Source: Pseudomonadota bacterium (GTDB lineage Bacteria; Pseudomonadota; Gammaproteobacteria; Burkholderiales; Burkholderiaceae_C). Taken from it: a DNA stretch of 47,531 bases. A program made the translations under genes and the position numbers. Where the stretch lies: the NCBI GenBank assembly GCA_018241265.1, contig JAFEEF010000025.1, positions 1-47,531 of the forward strand, given 5' to 3'. Under the pieces are notes generated by a model. It had not been told where the DNA came from, did not search any database, and was given only the letters and a program-made list of their open reading frames with translations. Each line of letters opens with the position of its first letter. The stretch's first letter is position 1. Below, in pieces: positions 20,567 to 30,544 of the stretch.

Positions 20567-21240
20567 CACGAACCGGCTCCCGCCTTGGCCGGTTCGGCCG
20601 CCGGCGGCGCGCCGAGCGCGGTCAGCTTGGCCTCGACCAGGTGGCGATAGCCGACGGCCGGATCCATGCCGGCCCAGGCCTTCTGGTACGCCGCCTTGGC
20701 ATCGTCCTTCTTGCCTTGCGCCATCAGCACGTCGCCGCGCCGATCGGCGGCGAGCGCCTCGAAATCCTTGGACGTCACGCCGTCGAGCTGCTTCAGCGCA
20801 TCGTCGTACTTCTTCTGGTCGAGCAGGATGCCGGCGGCGCGCAGGCGCGCGATCGCCTGGTATTCGGCGTCTGCCGCATTGCCTGCCACCCAGGCCAGCG
20901 TGCCGAGCGCCGCATCGGCCTGCCCCTTGTCGTACTGCGTCTTGGCGGCGAGCAGCCCGCCCTGCTCGGCGTAGGTGGTGCGCGGATAGCGGTCCTTCAG
21001 GTCGGCGAAGACGCGGCCGGCCTGTTCGGCGCTGCCGGCTTGCGCAGCGCGATCGAGCTCGTCGTACATCGCGCTCGCCTTCACGGACTGGTTGCGCTGC
21101 CACAGGTTCCAGCCGTTCCAGGCCGCGAAGCCGCCCAGCACGAGGACGAGCACCCAGGTGATCAGGTTGCCGTACTGCTTCCAGAAGTTCTTCAGCTCGT
21201 CGAGCTGTTCCTGCTCTTGCAGGTCGAGATGGGTGGCCAT
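20566..21240 (-). CDS. YfgM-like tetratricopeptide membrane protein
   Basis: 224 aa. The N-terminal [20 protein letters not shown] is the family signature, followed by one membrane helix (about 26-47) and a periplasmic TPR region, ending in a Pro/Ala tail. YfgM proteins attach to the Sec translocon and help periplasmic chaperones. The gene sits between hisS and bamB as in most beta- and gammaproteobacteria, with a 1-nt overlap to bamB. Confidence 0.92.
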   Translation of the reverse strand: MATHLDLQEQEQLDELKNFWKQYGNLITWVLVLVLGGFAAWNGWNLWQRNQSVKASAMYDELDRAAQAGSAEQAGRVFADLKDRYPRTTYAEQGGLLAAKTQYDKGQADAALGTLAWVAGNAADAEYQAIARLRAAGILLDQKKYDDALKQLDGVTSKDFEALAADRRGDVLMAQGKKDDAKAAYQKAWAGMDPAVGYRHLVEAKLTALGAPPAAEPAKAGAGS

Positions 21241-21278
21241 AGGAGAAGCGGGGATGGTGGCTTCGGGCGAAGCCGCGA

Positions 21279-22613
21279 TTATGCGGCGGCAGGCACGGCG
21301 CCTTCGGGTTGCGCGCGCAGCTCGGCTGCCCAGCGGGCGATGTCGGTCAACGGCAGCGTGCGCTGCTCGCCGCCTCCGCGCAGCGGCTTGACGGCCACCT
21401 CGCCGCGCGCCAGTTCGTCGGCGCCGAAGATCAGCGCATGGCGCGCACCGCTCGCGTCGGCGCGCTTGAACTGGCTCTTCATGCCGCCCCACGATTCGGC
21501 GCCGGCGCCGTGCATCAGCACGTCGAGGCCGACCTCGCGGAGCGCCTCGCAGGCTGCGATGGCGGTCGGCAGCGCTTCGGCCGCCGGCACGATGGCGTAG
21601 ACGTCGGGCCCGAACGGCACCGGCTCGACACCGACCGCTTCGAGCAGCAGCAGCATGCGCTCGATGCCCATGCCCCAGCCGACCGCCGGCGTCGGCTTGC
21701 CGCCGAGCTGCTCGAAGAGTCCGTCGTAGCGGCCGCCGCCGCACACCGTGCCCTGCGCGCCGAGCTTGTCGGTCATCCACTCGAAGACCGTGAGGTTGTA
21801 GTAGTCCATGCCGCGCACCAGGCGCGGGTTGATGCGGTACGGCTGCCCGACGGCGTCGAGCGCCGCGCAGACCGCATCGAGGTGCGCCTTCGAGGCCGCG
21901 CCGACGAACTCCGACAGCTTCGGCGCGGCCTCGACGATCGCCTGCATCGCCGGGTTCTTGCTGTCGAGGATGCGCAGCGGGTTGGTGTGCAGGCGTCGCC
22001 TGGCGTCGTCGTCGAGGCGGTCGGCATGCGCCTCGAAGTGCGCGATCAGCGCCGCACGGTGCGCCATCCGCTCGGCCGGCTGGCCAAGGCTGTTGAGCTC
22101 GAGCCGCACGTCCGCGAGCGGTATGCCGAGGTCCTTCAGCAAGGTGCGGCACATCAGGATCTGCTCGGCGTCGACGTCCGGGCCGGCATGGCCGAGCGCC
22201 TCGACGTCGATCTGGTGGAACTGCCGGTAGCGCCCCTTCTGCGGCCGTTCGTGGCGAAACACCACGACCTCGCTCCAGACGCGCAGCGGCCCGTTGTAGA
22301 GCGCGTTGTGCTCGATCATCGCGCGCACGATGCCGGCGGTGGCCTCGGGCCGCAACGTCAGCTTGTCGCCGTTCATCGTGTCCTCGAAGGAATACATCTC
22401 CTTCTCGACGATGTCGGTCACTTCGCCGATGCCGCGCACGAAGAGTGCCGTCGGCTCGACGACCGGCGTGCGCACGTTCTGGTAGCCGTAGCGCGCCATC
22501 AGCGCGCGCACCTTCGCCTCGAACCATTCCCAGCGCGCCGACTCGGGCGGCAGGACGTCGTTCATGCCCTTGACGGCTTGGAGGGCGGCGAGCTTGGGTT
22601 TGGAGTCAGCCAT
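21279..22613 (-). CDS. hisS: Histidyl-tRNA synthetase
   Basis: 444 aa class II synthetase. Motif 2 ([18 protein letters not shown]), the histidine loops ([22 protein letters not shown]), motif 3 ([10 protein letters not shown]) and a C-terminal anticodon-binding domain are all present. It charges tRNA-His. It lies 89 nt after ispG and 38 nt before the YfgM-like gene. The gap 22614-22702 holds a perfect TCACCGC-CGCA-GCGGTGA hairpin (22650-22667) with no T tract. Confidence 0.97.
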   Translation of the reverse strand: MADSKPKLAALQAVKGMNDVLPPESARWEWFEAKVRALMARYGYQNVRTPVVEPTALFVRGIGEVTDIVEKEMYSFEDTMNGDKLTLRPEATAGIVRAMIEHNALYNGPLRVWSEVVVFRHERPQKGRYRQFHQIDVEALGHAGPDVDAEQILMCRTLLKDLGIPLADVRLELNSLGQPAERMAHRAALIAHFEAHADRLDDDARRRLHTNPLRILDSKNPAMQAIVEAAPKLSEFVGAASKAHLDAVCAALDAVGQPYRINPRLVRGMDYYNLTVFEWMTDKLGAQGTVCGGGRYDGLFEQLGGKPTPAVGWGMGIERMLLLLEAVGVEPVPFGPDVYAIVPAAEALPTAIAACEALREVGLDVLMHGAGAESWGGMKSQFKRADASGARHALIFGADELARGEVAVKPLRGGGEQRTLPLTDIARWAAELRAQPEGAVPAAA

Positions 22614-22702
22614 GGGTCATCCGTGATCTTGCGGCGCACGACGGAGCCTTCACCGCCGCAGCGGTGACGATCCCGTCGAAGGATCTGTCGGCTCGGACGG
22701 CG

Positions 22703-23977
22703 TCAATGCGCCGCCGTCACCGCGCCGAAGCGCTTTTCGATGTAGTCCTCGACCAAGGTCTGGAATTCGCGCGCGATGCCTTCGCCGCGCAGGGTCAGCG
22801 CCTTCTCGCCGTCGATGAAGACCGGCGCGGCCGGCGCCTCGCCGGTACCGGGCAGGCTGATGCCGATGTCGGCATGCTTGCTCTCGCCGGGGCCGTTGAC
22901 GATGCAGCCCATCACCGCGACCTTCATCGTCTCGACGCCCGGATAGCGCGCCTTCCACACCGGCATCTGCGCGCGCAGGAAGTCGTCGATCTGCTTGGCG
23001 AGCTCCTGGAACGTCGTGCTCGTCGTGCGGCCGCAGCCGGGACAGGCCGTCACGCTCGGGTTGAAGACGCGCAGGCCGAGCGCCTGCAGGATCTCCATCG
23101 CGATCACGACCTCCTGCGTGCGCGCCTCGCCGGGCTGCGGCGTCAGCGACACGCGGATCGTGTCGCCGATGCCTTCCTGCAGCAGCACCGCGAGCGCCGC
23201 GGTCGACGCGACCGTGCCCTTGGTGCCCATGCCGGCTTCGGTGAGGCCGAGGTGCAGCGCATAGTCGCTCGCCTTCGCGAGCGCGCGGTAGACGCTGATC
23301 AGATCCTGCACGCCGGACATCTTGCAGGACAGGATGATCCGTTCGGCGGGCAGCCCGAGCGCCTCGGCACGGCGCGCCGATTGCAGCGCCGACATGATGA
23401 TCGCGCGGTACATGATCTGCTGCGGCTCGTGCGGCTCGGCGAGCTTCGCGTTCTCGTCCATCAGCTGGGCGAGCAGCTCCTGGTCGAGGCTGCCCCAGTT
23501 GACGCCGATGCGCACCGGCTTGTCGTACTTCGCCGCGACCTCGACCATCTGCGCGAACTGCCGGTCGTGCTTGTCGCCCTTGCCGACGTTGCCGGGATTG
23601 ATGCGGTACTTCGACAGTGCTTCGGCGCAGGCCGGATGGTCGGCCAGCAGCCGGTGGCCGTTGTAGTGGAAGTCGCCGACCAGCGGCACCGCGATGCCCA
23701 TGCGATCGAGCTGCTCGCGGATGTACGGCACGGCCGCCGCGGCTTCCGGCGTGTTGACCGTGATGCGCACCAGCTCCGAGCCGGCGAGCGCGAGCTCCTT
23801 GACCTGGATCGCCGTGCCGATCGCATCGACCGTGTCGGTGTTGGTCATCGACTGCACGCGCACCGGCGCGTCGCCGCCGACCGTCACGACGTGGCTGCCC
23901 CAGCGCACCGGCACCTGGCGCGAGCGGCGCGGCGCGGGTCGCGCCGGTTCGATGTAGGAGTCGAAGATGTCGCTCAT
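22703..23977 (-). CDS. ispG: 4-hydroxy-3-methylbut-2-enyl diphosphate synthase (flavodoxin)
   Basis: 424 aa iron-sulfur enzyme of the MEP isoprenoid pathway. [16 protein letters not shown] and INPGNVG mark the barrel; the 4Fe-4S cysteines are in [10 protein letters not shown] and [10 protein letters not shown] near the C-terminus. ATG 23977 gives [12 protein letters not shown]; the frame is open much further upstream but overlaps the rodZ-like gene. It follows the rodZ-like stop by 11 nt. Confidence 0.97.
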   Translation of the reverse strand: MSDIFDSYIEPARPAPRRSRQVPVRWGSHVVTVGGDAPVRVQSMTNTDTVDAIGTAIQVKELALAGSELVRITVNTPEAAAAVPYIREQLDRMGIAVPLVGDFHYNGHRLLADHPACAEALSKYRINPGNVGKGDKHDRQFAQMVEVAAKYDKPVRIGVNWGSLDQELLAQLMDENAKLAEPHEPQQIMYRAIIMSALQSARRAEALGLPAERIILSCKMSGVQDLISVYRALAKASDYALHLGLTEAGMGTKGTVASTAALAVLLQEGIGDTIRVSLTPQPGEARTQEVVIAMEILQALGLRVFNPSVTACPGCGRTTSTTFQELAKQIDDFLRAQMPVWKARYPGVETMKVAVMGCIVNGPGESKHADIGISLPGTGEAPAAPVFIDGEKALTLRGEGIAREFQTLVEDYIEKRFGAVTAAH

Positions 23978-23988
23978 GGCAGGTCTTG

Positions 23989-24861
23989 CTACTTCAGTTC
24001 CAAGCGGGCGACGTTGTCGCGCGTGCCGAGGTCGACGGGCTTGCCGCGATACGTCAGCTTGGTGTCGCGCGCATTGCCGATCGTGACCTTGAACGGCGGC
24101 GTGCCGTCGAGATCGATGTCTTCCCCCGCCTTGATCGTGCGCGACACCAGCGAGCGTCCGGTCGCATCGGTCACGCCGACCCAGGAATCGGCGCTGGCCT
24201 GCAACTGCACCACGCCGCTGGCCGCGGGCTCCACGGCCGGCGGCGGCGTGGAATCGGTCGCGGCGGCCGGCGGAGGCACGGGCGCGGCTTCGGCAAGCGT
24301 CGCTTGCGATGCCGCCGCCGCCGGCTCGGAAGCTGCCGCCGCCTCGGCCACCAATGGCGTCGATGCCGCAGCTGCCACGTTCGCGGGCGCCGACGCCGCG
24401 CCGCTGACCGAAGTCCGGAGGAAGGTCCAGTGCGTCGGCACGAGGTAGATCGCGACCAGGCCGATCACGAGCAACGCCGGGCCCCAGACGAGCGGGCTCG
24501 CCAGCCAACCCAGGTCGCGCTCGGCAGCCATGCGATCGCCATGCTCGCGAAACGGCATCTTCAGGCCTTCGGCGACCTGCTCGAGGCGCTCCTGGCCACT
24601 TGGCGGCGGCAGCAGCGCGAGCACCGGCCCGGGCGGCACCTTCAGGTGGCGGCACACCGCACCGGCGAGGGCACGCGTGAACGTCGCGTCCGGCAATTCG
24701 TCGAAGCGGTCCGCCTCGAGCATCTCGAGCTTGCGCGGCGTGACCTTGATCGCTGCGGCCAGCGCAGCGATGTGCAGCCCCTGCGCCTGACGCGCCTGGC
24801 GGATCAGGCCGCCGGCGCTCTGGCCGGCAGCGGGCATGCGGGTATCGCCGGTCTCACTCAT
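23989..24861 (-). CDS. RodZ-like helix-turn-helix membrane protein
   Basis: 290 aa. A cytoplasmic HTH_25 domain (about 17-75, [21 protein letters not shown]) is followed by one membrane helix (about 121-141), a long Ala/Pro linker (about 155-215) and a C-terminal DUF4115 beta domain. This is the layout of RodZ, which links MreB to the cell wall machinery. Betaproteobacterial members at this locus are shorter and less studied, so I give no symbol. ATG 24861 overlaps the pilW stop by 8 nt. Confidence 0.88.
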   Translation of the reverse strand: MSETGDTRMPAAGQSAGGLIRQARQAQGLHIAALAAAIKVTPRKLEMLEADRFDELPDATFTRALAGAVCRHLKVPPGPVLALLPPPSGQERLEQVAEGLKMPFREHGDRMAAERDLGWLASPLVWGPALLVIGLVAIYLVPTHWTFLRTSVSGAASAPANVAAAASTPLVAEAAAASEPAAAASQATLAEAAPVPPPAAATDSTPPPAVEPAASGVVQLQASADSWVGVTDATGRSLVSRTIKAGEDIDLDGTPPFKVTIGNARDTKLTYRGKPVDLGTRDNVARLELK

Positions 24862-25687
24862 CGAAGGCCCCGCGCTGGAACTTGGCCCATTCGGGCGAGC
24901 TGGCATAGCCGGTACCCAGGCGCCGGCCGAGATCTTGCACTGCGCCGGTATGGCCGAGGCGGTTCTCGACGCGCGCCGCGAGCCACAGCGTCTGCGCGTT
25001 GGCGATCGCCGGCAGCGCATTGACGCGATCGATGTAGTCGCGCGCGCGGTCGTAGGCGCCTCGCCGGTACAGCACCTCGGCCAGGTTGACGAGCGTCGCG
25101 GGATTGGCCGGATCGGCTTGATAGGCTTGCGTCAAGGTCTGCTCGGCGTCGGGCAGCCGGCCGGCCACCGCCTGGCAGACGCCTTGCGTCAGCAGGGTAC
25201 GAGCGCGGCTCTGGTATTTCGGCAAGGCAAGCGCCTGCTCGAATTGCGCGTCGGCGTCCGGATAGCGCTTCTGCTGGCACAGGAAGTAGCCGTAGTTCTG
25301 CATCGCGTCGCCGTCGCGCGGGTCGATCTGCAGCGCACGACGGAAGCTGTCCTCGGCGAGCGCCGGGTCGTTGAGGCTGGCGTAGATCAGTCCGCGCAAG
25401 TTGTACGCCTGACCCGAGTTCGGATCGGCGGCCAGCGCCTGCTTGACCTCGTCCAGCGACGACGTGTACTGGCGCTGCCCGAAGTACGCGAGGGCGAGCT
25501 CCATGTGCAGGCGGACGCGCTTTTCGACGTTGGTTTCGTCCGACGTGGTGACGATGTCCTTGCGCTCGCCGCTCGGTGCGGCGGCCAGCGGCTGGAGCGA
25601 GCCCGTCGTGGTGGTGGTGCAGCCGACGACGAGCCATGCGACCAGCCCGCCTGCCGCGGCGCGCCATGCGCGGTCGACGGCATTCAT
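24854..25687 (-). CDS. pilW: Type IV pilus biogenesis lipoprotein PilW/PilF
   Basis: 277 aa. A lipoprotein signal ends in VVGC with Cys23, followed by about six TPR units (for example [22 protein letters not shown] shortened to its core). PilW/PilF is the outer membrane pilotin for PilQ secretin assembly. The ATG overlaps the rlmN stop as ATGA. Named PilW in Neisseria and PilF in Pseudomonas; other pilus genes are not in the window. Confidence 0.9.
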   Translation of the reverse strand: MNAVDRAWRAAAGGLVAWLVVGCTTTTTGSLQPLAAAPSGERKDIVTTSDETNVEKRVRLHMELALAYFGQRQYTSSLDEVKQALAADPNSGQAYNLRGLIYASLNDPALAEDSFRRALQIDPRDGDAMQNYGYFLCQQKRYPDADAQFEQALALPKYQSRARTLLTQGVCQAVAGRLPDAEQTLTQAYQADPANPATLVNLAEVLYRRGAYDRARDYIDRVNALPAIANAQTLWLAARVENRLGHTGAVQDLGRRLGTGYASSPEWAKFQRGAFDE

Positions 25688-26832
25688 GCCGGCGACTCCG
25701 ACCTCGCGGCCCGGGTGCGCTTGCCGACCGGCGCGCGCACCATGCGCAGCGCGACGCGCGTGCGGTCCTGCACCTCGCCCGCGAGCTGGCCGCAGGCCGC
25801 ATCGATGTCGTCGCCGCGCGTCTTGCGCACCGTGCAGACGAGGCCACCGTCCTGCACGATGCGCGCGAACGCCGCGACACGCGGCATCGGCGAGCGCTTC
25901 AGGCCCGACTGCGGGAACGGGTTGAACGGGATCAGGTTGATCTTGCACGGCAAGGCCTGCGGTCCGTCGCGCAGCAGCGCGAGCAGTTGGTGCGCATGCT
26001 CGTCCTGGTCGTTGACGCCGTCGAGCATGCAGTACTCGATCGTGATGAAGTCGCGCGGCGCCTTGTCGAGATAGCGGCGGCAGGTCGCCAGCAGCTCGGC
26101 GATCGGGTACTTGCGGTTCAGCGGCACGAGCTCGTTGCGCAGCGCGTCACCGGGCGCATGCAGCGACACCGCGAGCGCCACCGGGCAGTCGTCGCGCAGT
26201 CGGTCGATCATCGGGACGACGCCGGACGTCGACACCGTGACGCGGCGCCGCGACAGGCCGTAGCCGTGGTCGTCGAGCATCAGCCGAAGTGCCGGCACGA
26301 GCGCGGCGTAGTTCTGCAGCGGCTCGCCCATGCCCATCATCACGACGTTGGTGATGACGCGTTCGCCTTCGGGCCGGTTCTGCCGCCCGCGCAAGGCGTG
26401 CTCGGCGTACCAGAGCTGCGCCACGATCTCGCCGGTCGTCAGGTTGCGGCTGAAGCCCTGGTGACCGGTCGAGCAGAACCGGCAGCCGACCGCACAGCCG
26501 GCCTGCGACGAGATGCACAAGGTGCCGCGGTCGTCCTCCGGGATGTAGACGGTCTCGACCGCATTGCCGCCGCCGACGTCGAACAGCCACTTGATCGTGC
26601 CGTCGGCCGAGGCCTGCTCGCTGACGACAGGCAGCGGCGCGACGACCGCGCGGCCCGCGAGCTTGTCGCGCAGCGACTTGGCGAGATCGGACATCGCCGC
26701 GAAGTCGGCGACGCCGCGCTGATGGATCCAGCGCGCGAGCTGCGTGGCCCGAAAGCGCTTCTCGCCGAGCTGCTCGCAATACGCCGTCAGCCCGTCGCGA
26801 TCGAACTCGAGCAGATTGACCGGCTGCGACAT
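25684..26832 (-). CDS. rlmN: Dual-specificity RNA methyltransferase RlmN
   Basis: 382 aa radical-SAM enzyme that methylates A2503 of 23S rRNA and A37 of some tRNAs. CAVGCRFC is the CX3CX2C iron-sulfur motif, GMGEPLQNY binds SAM, and a second catalytic cysteine lies in [12 protein letters not shown], with AACGQLAG close to the end. It follows ndk by 24 nt and overlaps pilW by 4 nt. Confidence 0.97.
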   Translation of the reverse strand: MSQPVNLLEFDRDGLTAYCEQLGEKRFRATQLARWIHQRGVADFAAMSDLAKSLRDKLAGRAVVAPLPVVSEQASADGTIKWLFDVGGGNAVETVYIPEDDRGTLCISSQAGCAVGCRFCSTGHQGFSRNLTTGEIVAQLWYAEHALRGRQNRPEGERVITNVVMMGMGEPLQNYAALVPALRLMLDDHGYGLSRRRVTVSTSGVVPMIDRLRDDCPVALAVSLHAPGDALRNELVPLNRKYPIAELLATCRRYLDKAPRDFITIEYCMLDGVNDQDEHAHQLLALLRDGPQALPCKINLIPFNPFPQSGLKRSPMPRVAAFARIVQDGGLVCTVRKTRGDDIDAACGQLAGEVQDRTRVALRMVRAPVGKRTRAARSESPA

Positions 26833-26856
26833 CGTGAGCGGCGCGACGCGGATGCG

Positions 26857-27282
26857 TCAGCGCGTATAGACGTTCATCGCGGGGAAGAAGAAGGCCACTT
26901 CGACGGCGGCGGTCTCCGGAGCGTCCGAGCCGTGCACCGCATTGGCATCGATGCTGTCGGCAAAGTCGGCGCGGATCGTGCCCTTCTCGGCCTTCTTCGG
27001 ATCGGTGGCGCCCATCAGGTCGCGGTTCTTCGCGATCGCGCCCTCGCCTTCGAGCGCCTGGATCATCACCGGACCCGAGATCATGAACTCGACGAGGTCC
27101 TTGAAGAAGGGACGCGCCTTGTGCACTGCGTAGAAGGCCTCGGCCTCGCCGCGCGACAGGTGCGCCATCTTCGCCGCGACGATCTTGAGGCCGGCGCCTT
27201 CGAAGCGGGCATAGATCTGCCCGATGACGTTCTTGGCGACCGCATCCGGTTTGATGATCGACAGGGTTCGTTCGACGGCCAT
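26857..27282 (-). CDS. ndk: Nucleoside diphosphate kinase
   Basis: 141 aa, standard length. It balances nucleoside triphosphates by phosphate transfer through His117 in [17 protein letters not shown] opens the fold. ATG 27282 has a strong AGGAGAG ribosome site about 8 nt upstream and a TACAAT -10 box at 27322-27327. Confidence 0.98.
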   Translation of the reverse strand: MAVERTLSIIKPDAVAKNVIGQIYARFEGAGLKIVAAKMAHLSRGEAEAFYAVHKARPFFKDLVEFMISGPVMIQALEGEGAIAKNRDLMGATDPKKAEKGTIRADFADSIDANAVHGSDAPETAAVEVAFFFPAMNVYTR

Positions 27283-27321
27283 CTTTTCTCTCCTGAAATC
27301 AAGCACTTGGCAAAGCCTTGC

Positions 27322-27327
27322 ATTGTA
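27322..27327 (-). promoter_or_regulatory. -10 box of ndk
   Basis: GGCTACAAT on the minus strand, about 33 nt of leader before ATG 27282 with its AGGAGAG site. The -35 region is weak. The same GGCTACAAT string precedes the scpB leader at 30499-30504. Confidence 0.5.
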
Positions 27328-27387
27328 GCCTGCGCATGTTGCACGGACCCGCGTGCAGGGTCTGCGCGCCACAGGACCACGCGGCGG

Positions 27388-29340
27388 TCAGCGGCCGCGC
27401 TTGCCCCCGCCGAAGCCGCGGCCGCCGCCCCCGCCCTTGTTGCCGCCGCCTCCGCCACCGCGGTTCTTGCGGTGGAACGCGTCGGCACCGAAATACCCGA
27501 GCGAGGTCTGCAGCGGATCGGGCTGCTTGGGCCCTGGGCCGCGCTGCGGCTTGCTCGGCGCCGGGGCACTGCCGCCGGCCCCGAACCCACCGCCGCCGCG
27601 ACCGAAGCCGCGGCCGCCGAACGGCGTGCGCGGGTTCTGCACGAAGCGCTTGTCGAAGGTCTGCTCGAGCGGGTTCGGTATCGACGACGGGTCGAAATCC
27701 AGGTCGGCATCCGGATCCTGCTCGGCGCGCTCGCGCGGCGCATCGCCCTGGCCTTCGAGGCCGGGCAGGCCATCGGGACGGCGCGGCGGACGGCCGCGCT
27801 CGTTCGGCCGGCCGCCGCCGCGCTCCGGACGCGGGCCGCGCGGCGATTCGTCGCCACCGCCCCGGGGCTGCGGCTGCGGCGAGCTCGCGAGGCGCCGGAT
27901 CGCGCGCACGTCGTTGTCGTCGAGGTCGACCCAGACGCCGCGCTTCAGGCCGAGCGGCAGCACGACGGTGCCGTAGCGGATGCGGATCAGCCGGCTCACC
28001 ATCAGGCCGACGCACTCGAACAGCTTGCGCACCTCGCGGTTGCGGCCTTCGGTGATGACGACGCGGTACCAGTGGTTGGCGCCGTCGCCGCCGCCATCCT
28101 CGACCGAGCGGAAGCTCGCCTTCTGCCCGTCGACGTCGACGCCGGCGAGCAACTCGGCCTTGTCCTCCTCGGTCAGCGACCCCAGCACGCGCACCGCATA
28201 TTCGCGCTCGACGCCGAAGCGCGGGTGCATGAGCTGGTTGGCCAGCTCGCCCGAGTTCGTGAACAGCAACAGCCCTTCGGTGTTGATGTCGAGCCGGCCG
28301 ACCGATTGCCACTTGCCTTGCGGCAGGCGCGGCAGGCGCCGGAATACCGTCGGCCGGTTCTGCGGATCGTCGTTGGTGACGATCTCGCCCACCGGCTTGT
28401 GATAGGCAATGATGCGCGGCATCGGCGCCATGATGCGCAGCTTCACCGGCTTGCCGTGCACCTTGACCTGATCGCCGAACGACACGCGCTGGCCGACATG
28501 CGCGACCTCGCCGTTGACGGTGACATGGCCATCGACGATCAGGTCTTCCATGTCGCGCCGCGAGCCTATGCCCGACTGCGCGAGCACCTTGTGCAGCTTG
28601 GGTGCATCGGGCTCGGGCTGCAGCACGCGCTTGGGCGGAGCGGCAGGCTCGGCCGCCGCGGTGTCGCCCGCCGCGGCGGGATCTGCGACAGGCGCCGGGG
28701 CCGCGTCCTCGACATCGAACTCGCCGGACAGCACCTGGGCGAACAGCGCGCCGGCCTCCGGCTTGGGCACCGCTGCGCCGGTCGTGCCGCCATTCGCCGC
28801 GGCGGCTTCGGCTTGCTCGCGCCGCTCGCGGCGGTCGCGACGGTTGCGGCGACGGCCGGGACGTTGCTCGTCATCGCTGGGCGCCGAGGCCTCCTCGGCC
28901 TCGTCCGCACGCATCACCGGTGGGGTCGGCGACGGCTCGTCATTTGCGGGTTCCGGCGGTTCGGCCGCAGGCGCAGCGGCGCTGCCGGCATCCGCCTCCG
29001 GCGTTACCGCTGCGAACGGCGCGACGCCGGCATCGGCGGGGGCCGCCGCCGGTTCGACCGGCGCATCGGGCGACGACTCGGCAGCCGGCGCCTCCGCGGC
29101 CTTCGCCGTGGTCCGACGGCGGCGCGGCTTGGGCGCAGGCGCCTCCTCGGCGCCCGGCGCCTGGAACGGATTCGGCACTTCGGGCAACGTCGCAGCCGAC
29201 GGTGCGGCCTCTACATTCGCCGCAGCGGCTTCCGCCTTCGGAGTGCGTCGGCGACGCACCGGCTTCGGCTCGGCTTCGGCAGCACCGCTGCCCTCGGCAT
29301 CCGCATCGGGCATCTGCAAGGTGTCTGGCGTGACGTTCAT
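27388..29340 (-). CDS. rluB: 23S rRNA pseudouridine synthase RluB with long N- and C-terminal extensions
   Basis: 650 aa, about twice the length of a minimal RluB. Residues 1-245 are Ala/Pro/Glu-rich with Arg clusters (twice KP-RRRR-T, and [12 protein letters not shown]). The S4 domain starts near 248 ([19 protein letters not shown]) and the catalytic core contains [14 protein letters not shown] with the catalytic Asp. The tail from about 570 is Gly/Arg-rich ([21 protein letters not shown]), like an RGG-type RNA-binding tail. It makes pseudouridine 2605 in 23S rRNA. The ATG overlaps the scpB stop as ATGA. Confidence 0.93.
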   Translation of the reverse strand: MNVTPDTLQMPDADAEGSGAAEAEPKPVRRRRTPKAEAAAANVEAAPSAATLPEVPNPFQAPGAEEAPAPKPRRRRTTAKAAEAPAAESSPDAPVEPAAAPADAGVAPFAAVTPEADAGSAAAPAAEPPEPANDEPSPTPPVMRADEAEEASAPSDDEQRPGRRRNRRDRRERREQAEAAAANGGTTGAAVPKPEAGALFAQVLSGEFDVEDAAPAPVADPAAAGDTAAAEPAAPPKRVLQPEPDAPKLHKVLAQSGIGSRRDMEDLIVDGHVTVNGEVAHVGQRVSFGDQVKVHGKPVKLRIMAPMPRIIAYHKPVGEIVTNDDPQNRPTVFRRLPRLPQGKWQSVGRLDINTEGLLLFTNSGELANQLMHPRFGVEREYAVRVLGSLTEEDKAELLAGVDVDGQKASFRSVEDGGGDGANHWYRVVITEGRNREVRKLFECVGLMVSRLIRIRYGTVVLPLGLKRGVWVDLDDNDVRAIRRLASSPQPQPRGGGDESPRGPRPERGGGRPNERGRPPRRPDGLPGLEGQGDAPRERAEQDPDADLDFDPSSIPNPLEQTFDKRFVQNPRTPFGGRGFGRGGGGFGAGGSAPAPSKPQRGPGPKQPDPLQTSLGYFGADAFHRKNRGGGGGGNKGGGGGRGFGGGKRGR

Positions 29341-30131
29341 TCGGTCGGTTCCATCGGAGCGGCGTCGGCCGCAGGCTCTTGGGCGGAATTTTGGGCGGAA
29401 GCAAGGGGCGGCGGCGCGGCGGCCGGATCGTGCGCCGCGCCTTCATCGGCAGCCGATGCCGCTGCGAGCTCGGGCGCGTCGGGATCGGTCGGCGGAACTG
29501 CAGCGGCGGCGTCGCCGAGCGGCGCGGCCGCGTCGACCGTGGCCGCTTCAACATCATCGGCAACGTCGAGCAACGACGGCTGCTCGCCGAGCGCCTCGGC
29601 AAGCAACGCGCCCGGCGGCGCATGGCCTTCGAGCGGCGGCAGGTCTTCGAGGCTCGTGAGGCCCAGGTCGTCGAGGAACTGGCGCGTCGTCGCGAAGAGC
29701 GCCGGCCGGCCGGGCGCCTCGCGATAGCCGATCGCTTCGACCCAGCCCCGGTCCTCGAGCTGCTTGACGATGTGCGAGGCCACCGTGACGCCGCGGATGT
29801 CCTCGATGTCGCCGCGCGTCACCGGCTGACGATAGGCGACGATCGCCAGCGTCTCCATCACCGCACGCGAATAGCGCGGCGGCTTCTCGGGATTGAGCCG
29901 ATCGAGGTAGACGCGCATCTCGGGCCGGCTCTGGAAGCGCCAGCCGCTGGCCAGCGTGACGAGCTCGACCCCGCGGTCGGCCCACTCGCGCCGCAGGTCG
30001 TCGAGCAGCGCACGCAAGGTATCGGGCCCGATCTCGTCGGCGAACAGGACGCGCATGTCGCGCAACGGCAAGGGCTGGGCGGCGCAGATGAGCGCCGTCT
30101 CGAGGACACGCTTGGCGTCCGTGCTATTCAT
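29337..30131 (-). CDS. scpB: Segregation and condensation protein B
   Basis: 264 aa. Two winged-helix domains (about 1-165; [30 protein letters not shown], cited here in part as [20 protein letters not shown]) form the kleisin partner of the SMC complex. Residues from about 175 are an acidic Ala/Pro-rich tail not needed for the fold. scpA is not adjacent. ATG 30131 starts the conserved domain; a longer frame to 30233 adds unrelated residues. It overlaps rluB by 4 nt and is preceded by a 413-bp leader. Confidence 0.93.
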   Translation of the reverse strand: MNSTDAKRVLETALICAAQPLPLRDMRVLFADEIGPDTLRALLDDLRREWADRGVELVTLASGWRFQSRPEMRVYLDRLNPEKPPRYSRAVMETLAIVAYRQPVTRGDIEDIRGVTVASHIVKQLEDRGWVEAIGYREAPGRPALFATTRQFLDDLGLTSLEDLPPLEGHAPPGALLAEALGEQPSLLDVADDVEAATVDAAAPLGDAAAAVPPTDPDAPELAAASAADEGAAHDPAAAPPPLASAQNSAQEPAADAAPMEPTE

Positions 30132-30295
30132 GAGATTCGTACACTTTGTTCGGCCGCCGCCGGCGGATGTCTTCTTCGGGAACGGATTCCGTTCTTCCGC
30201 CCCATCGCCGACCCCATCAGGGGCATGACGCAACGCGGCGGATGCAGAGGCGACGCTGCTCGCGTCGTAGCCAAGCGCACCCTAAGGCGCACGAT

Positions 30296-30478
30296 TCAAA
30301 GGCAGAGCGTTTTCCTGCCGAGCACGTCGATGTCGAACCGCAGCGCTTGCCCATGAAGGGCGGACAAGGCCTGATCGTCGTCCGAACCGGTCGCGCGTGC
30401 GACGGAATCCTCTCGAGCCTCTCTCTTCTCAGGGATATGCTTGCCGGCCCGCATCGTCTCCCGATGCACCGGCCGCAC
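30296..30478 (-). CDS. Possible small ORF in the scpB leader
   Basis: 60 codons from GTG 30478, or 52 from ATG 30454, the latter with GGGAG only 3 nt upstream. The product has a Lys/Arg/Glu-rich first half and ends FDIDVLGRKTLCL. I recognise no family. In its favour is a promoter 21 nt upstream and G/C-rich third positions in the second half; against it are the weak initiation signals. It could equally be non-coding leader. Confidence 0.25.
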   Translation of the reverse strand: MRPVHRETMRAGKHIPEKREAREDSVARATGSDDDQALSALHGQALRFDIDVLGRKTLCL

Positions 30479-30498
30479 TCCGGGAAGGTTATGCGACT

Positions 30499-30528
30499 AT
30501 TGTAGCCAACGTACGGGCCGCCTGTCGC
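30499..30528 (-). promoter_or_regulatory. Promoter of the scpB leader
   Basis: GCGACA (-35, 30528-30523) and TACAAT (-10, 30504-30499) are separated by 18 bp, with GGC just before the -10. The -35 lies within one unit of a tandem 12-bp repeat. Confidence 0.5.
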
Positions 30529-30540
30529 GCCGCTTGTCGC
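30517..30540 (-). repeat. Tandem 12-bp repeat duplicating a -35 element
   Basis: Minus-strand units GCGACAAGCGGC and GCGACAGGCGGC are adjacent and differ at one base. Each carries GCGACA, so two -35 hexamers lie 12 bp apart. Confidence 0.6.
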
Positions 30541-30544
30541 GTCT

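Larger units (their letters stand above)
30132..30544 (-). other. Gene-poor leader upstream of scpB-rluB
   Basis: 413 bp between the rluD stop and the scpB start. It contains a sigma-70-like promoter (30499-30528), a possible 52-60 codon small ORF (30296-30478), a hairpin CGACGC-TGCTC-GCGTCG (30251-30267) and GCGC-CTTAGGGT-GCGC-type pairing near 30279-30294. If the promoter is used, scpB mRNA has a leader of about 360 nt. No RNA family is recognised. Confidence 0.5.

Noticed and set aside
20567-22527. Long minus-strand extension of the YfgM-like frame through hisS
   Set aside because: The extension lies in another frame of the well-conserved hisS; the family N-terminus begins at 21240.
25576-29727. 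A 1383-codon open frame on the plus strand
   Set aside because: It runs opposite pilW, rlmN, ndk, rluB and part of scpB, all of which match known families. It is Arg/Ala/Asp-rich as expected for a GC-rich antisense frame and shows no domain.
30146-30505. 119-codon plus-strand frame in the scpB-rluD gap
   Set aside because: It starts from a non-ATG codon with no ribosome site, has unusual composition and runs towards the end of convergent rluD without any recognisable motif. The minus-strand frame is somewhat better supported.
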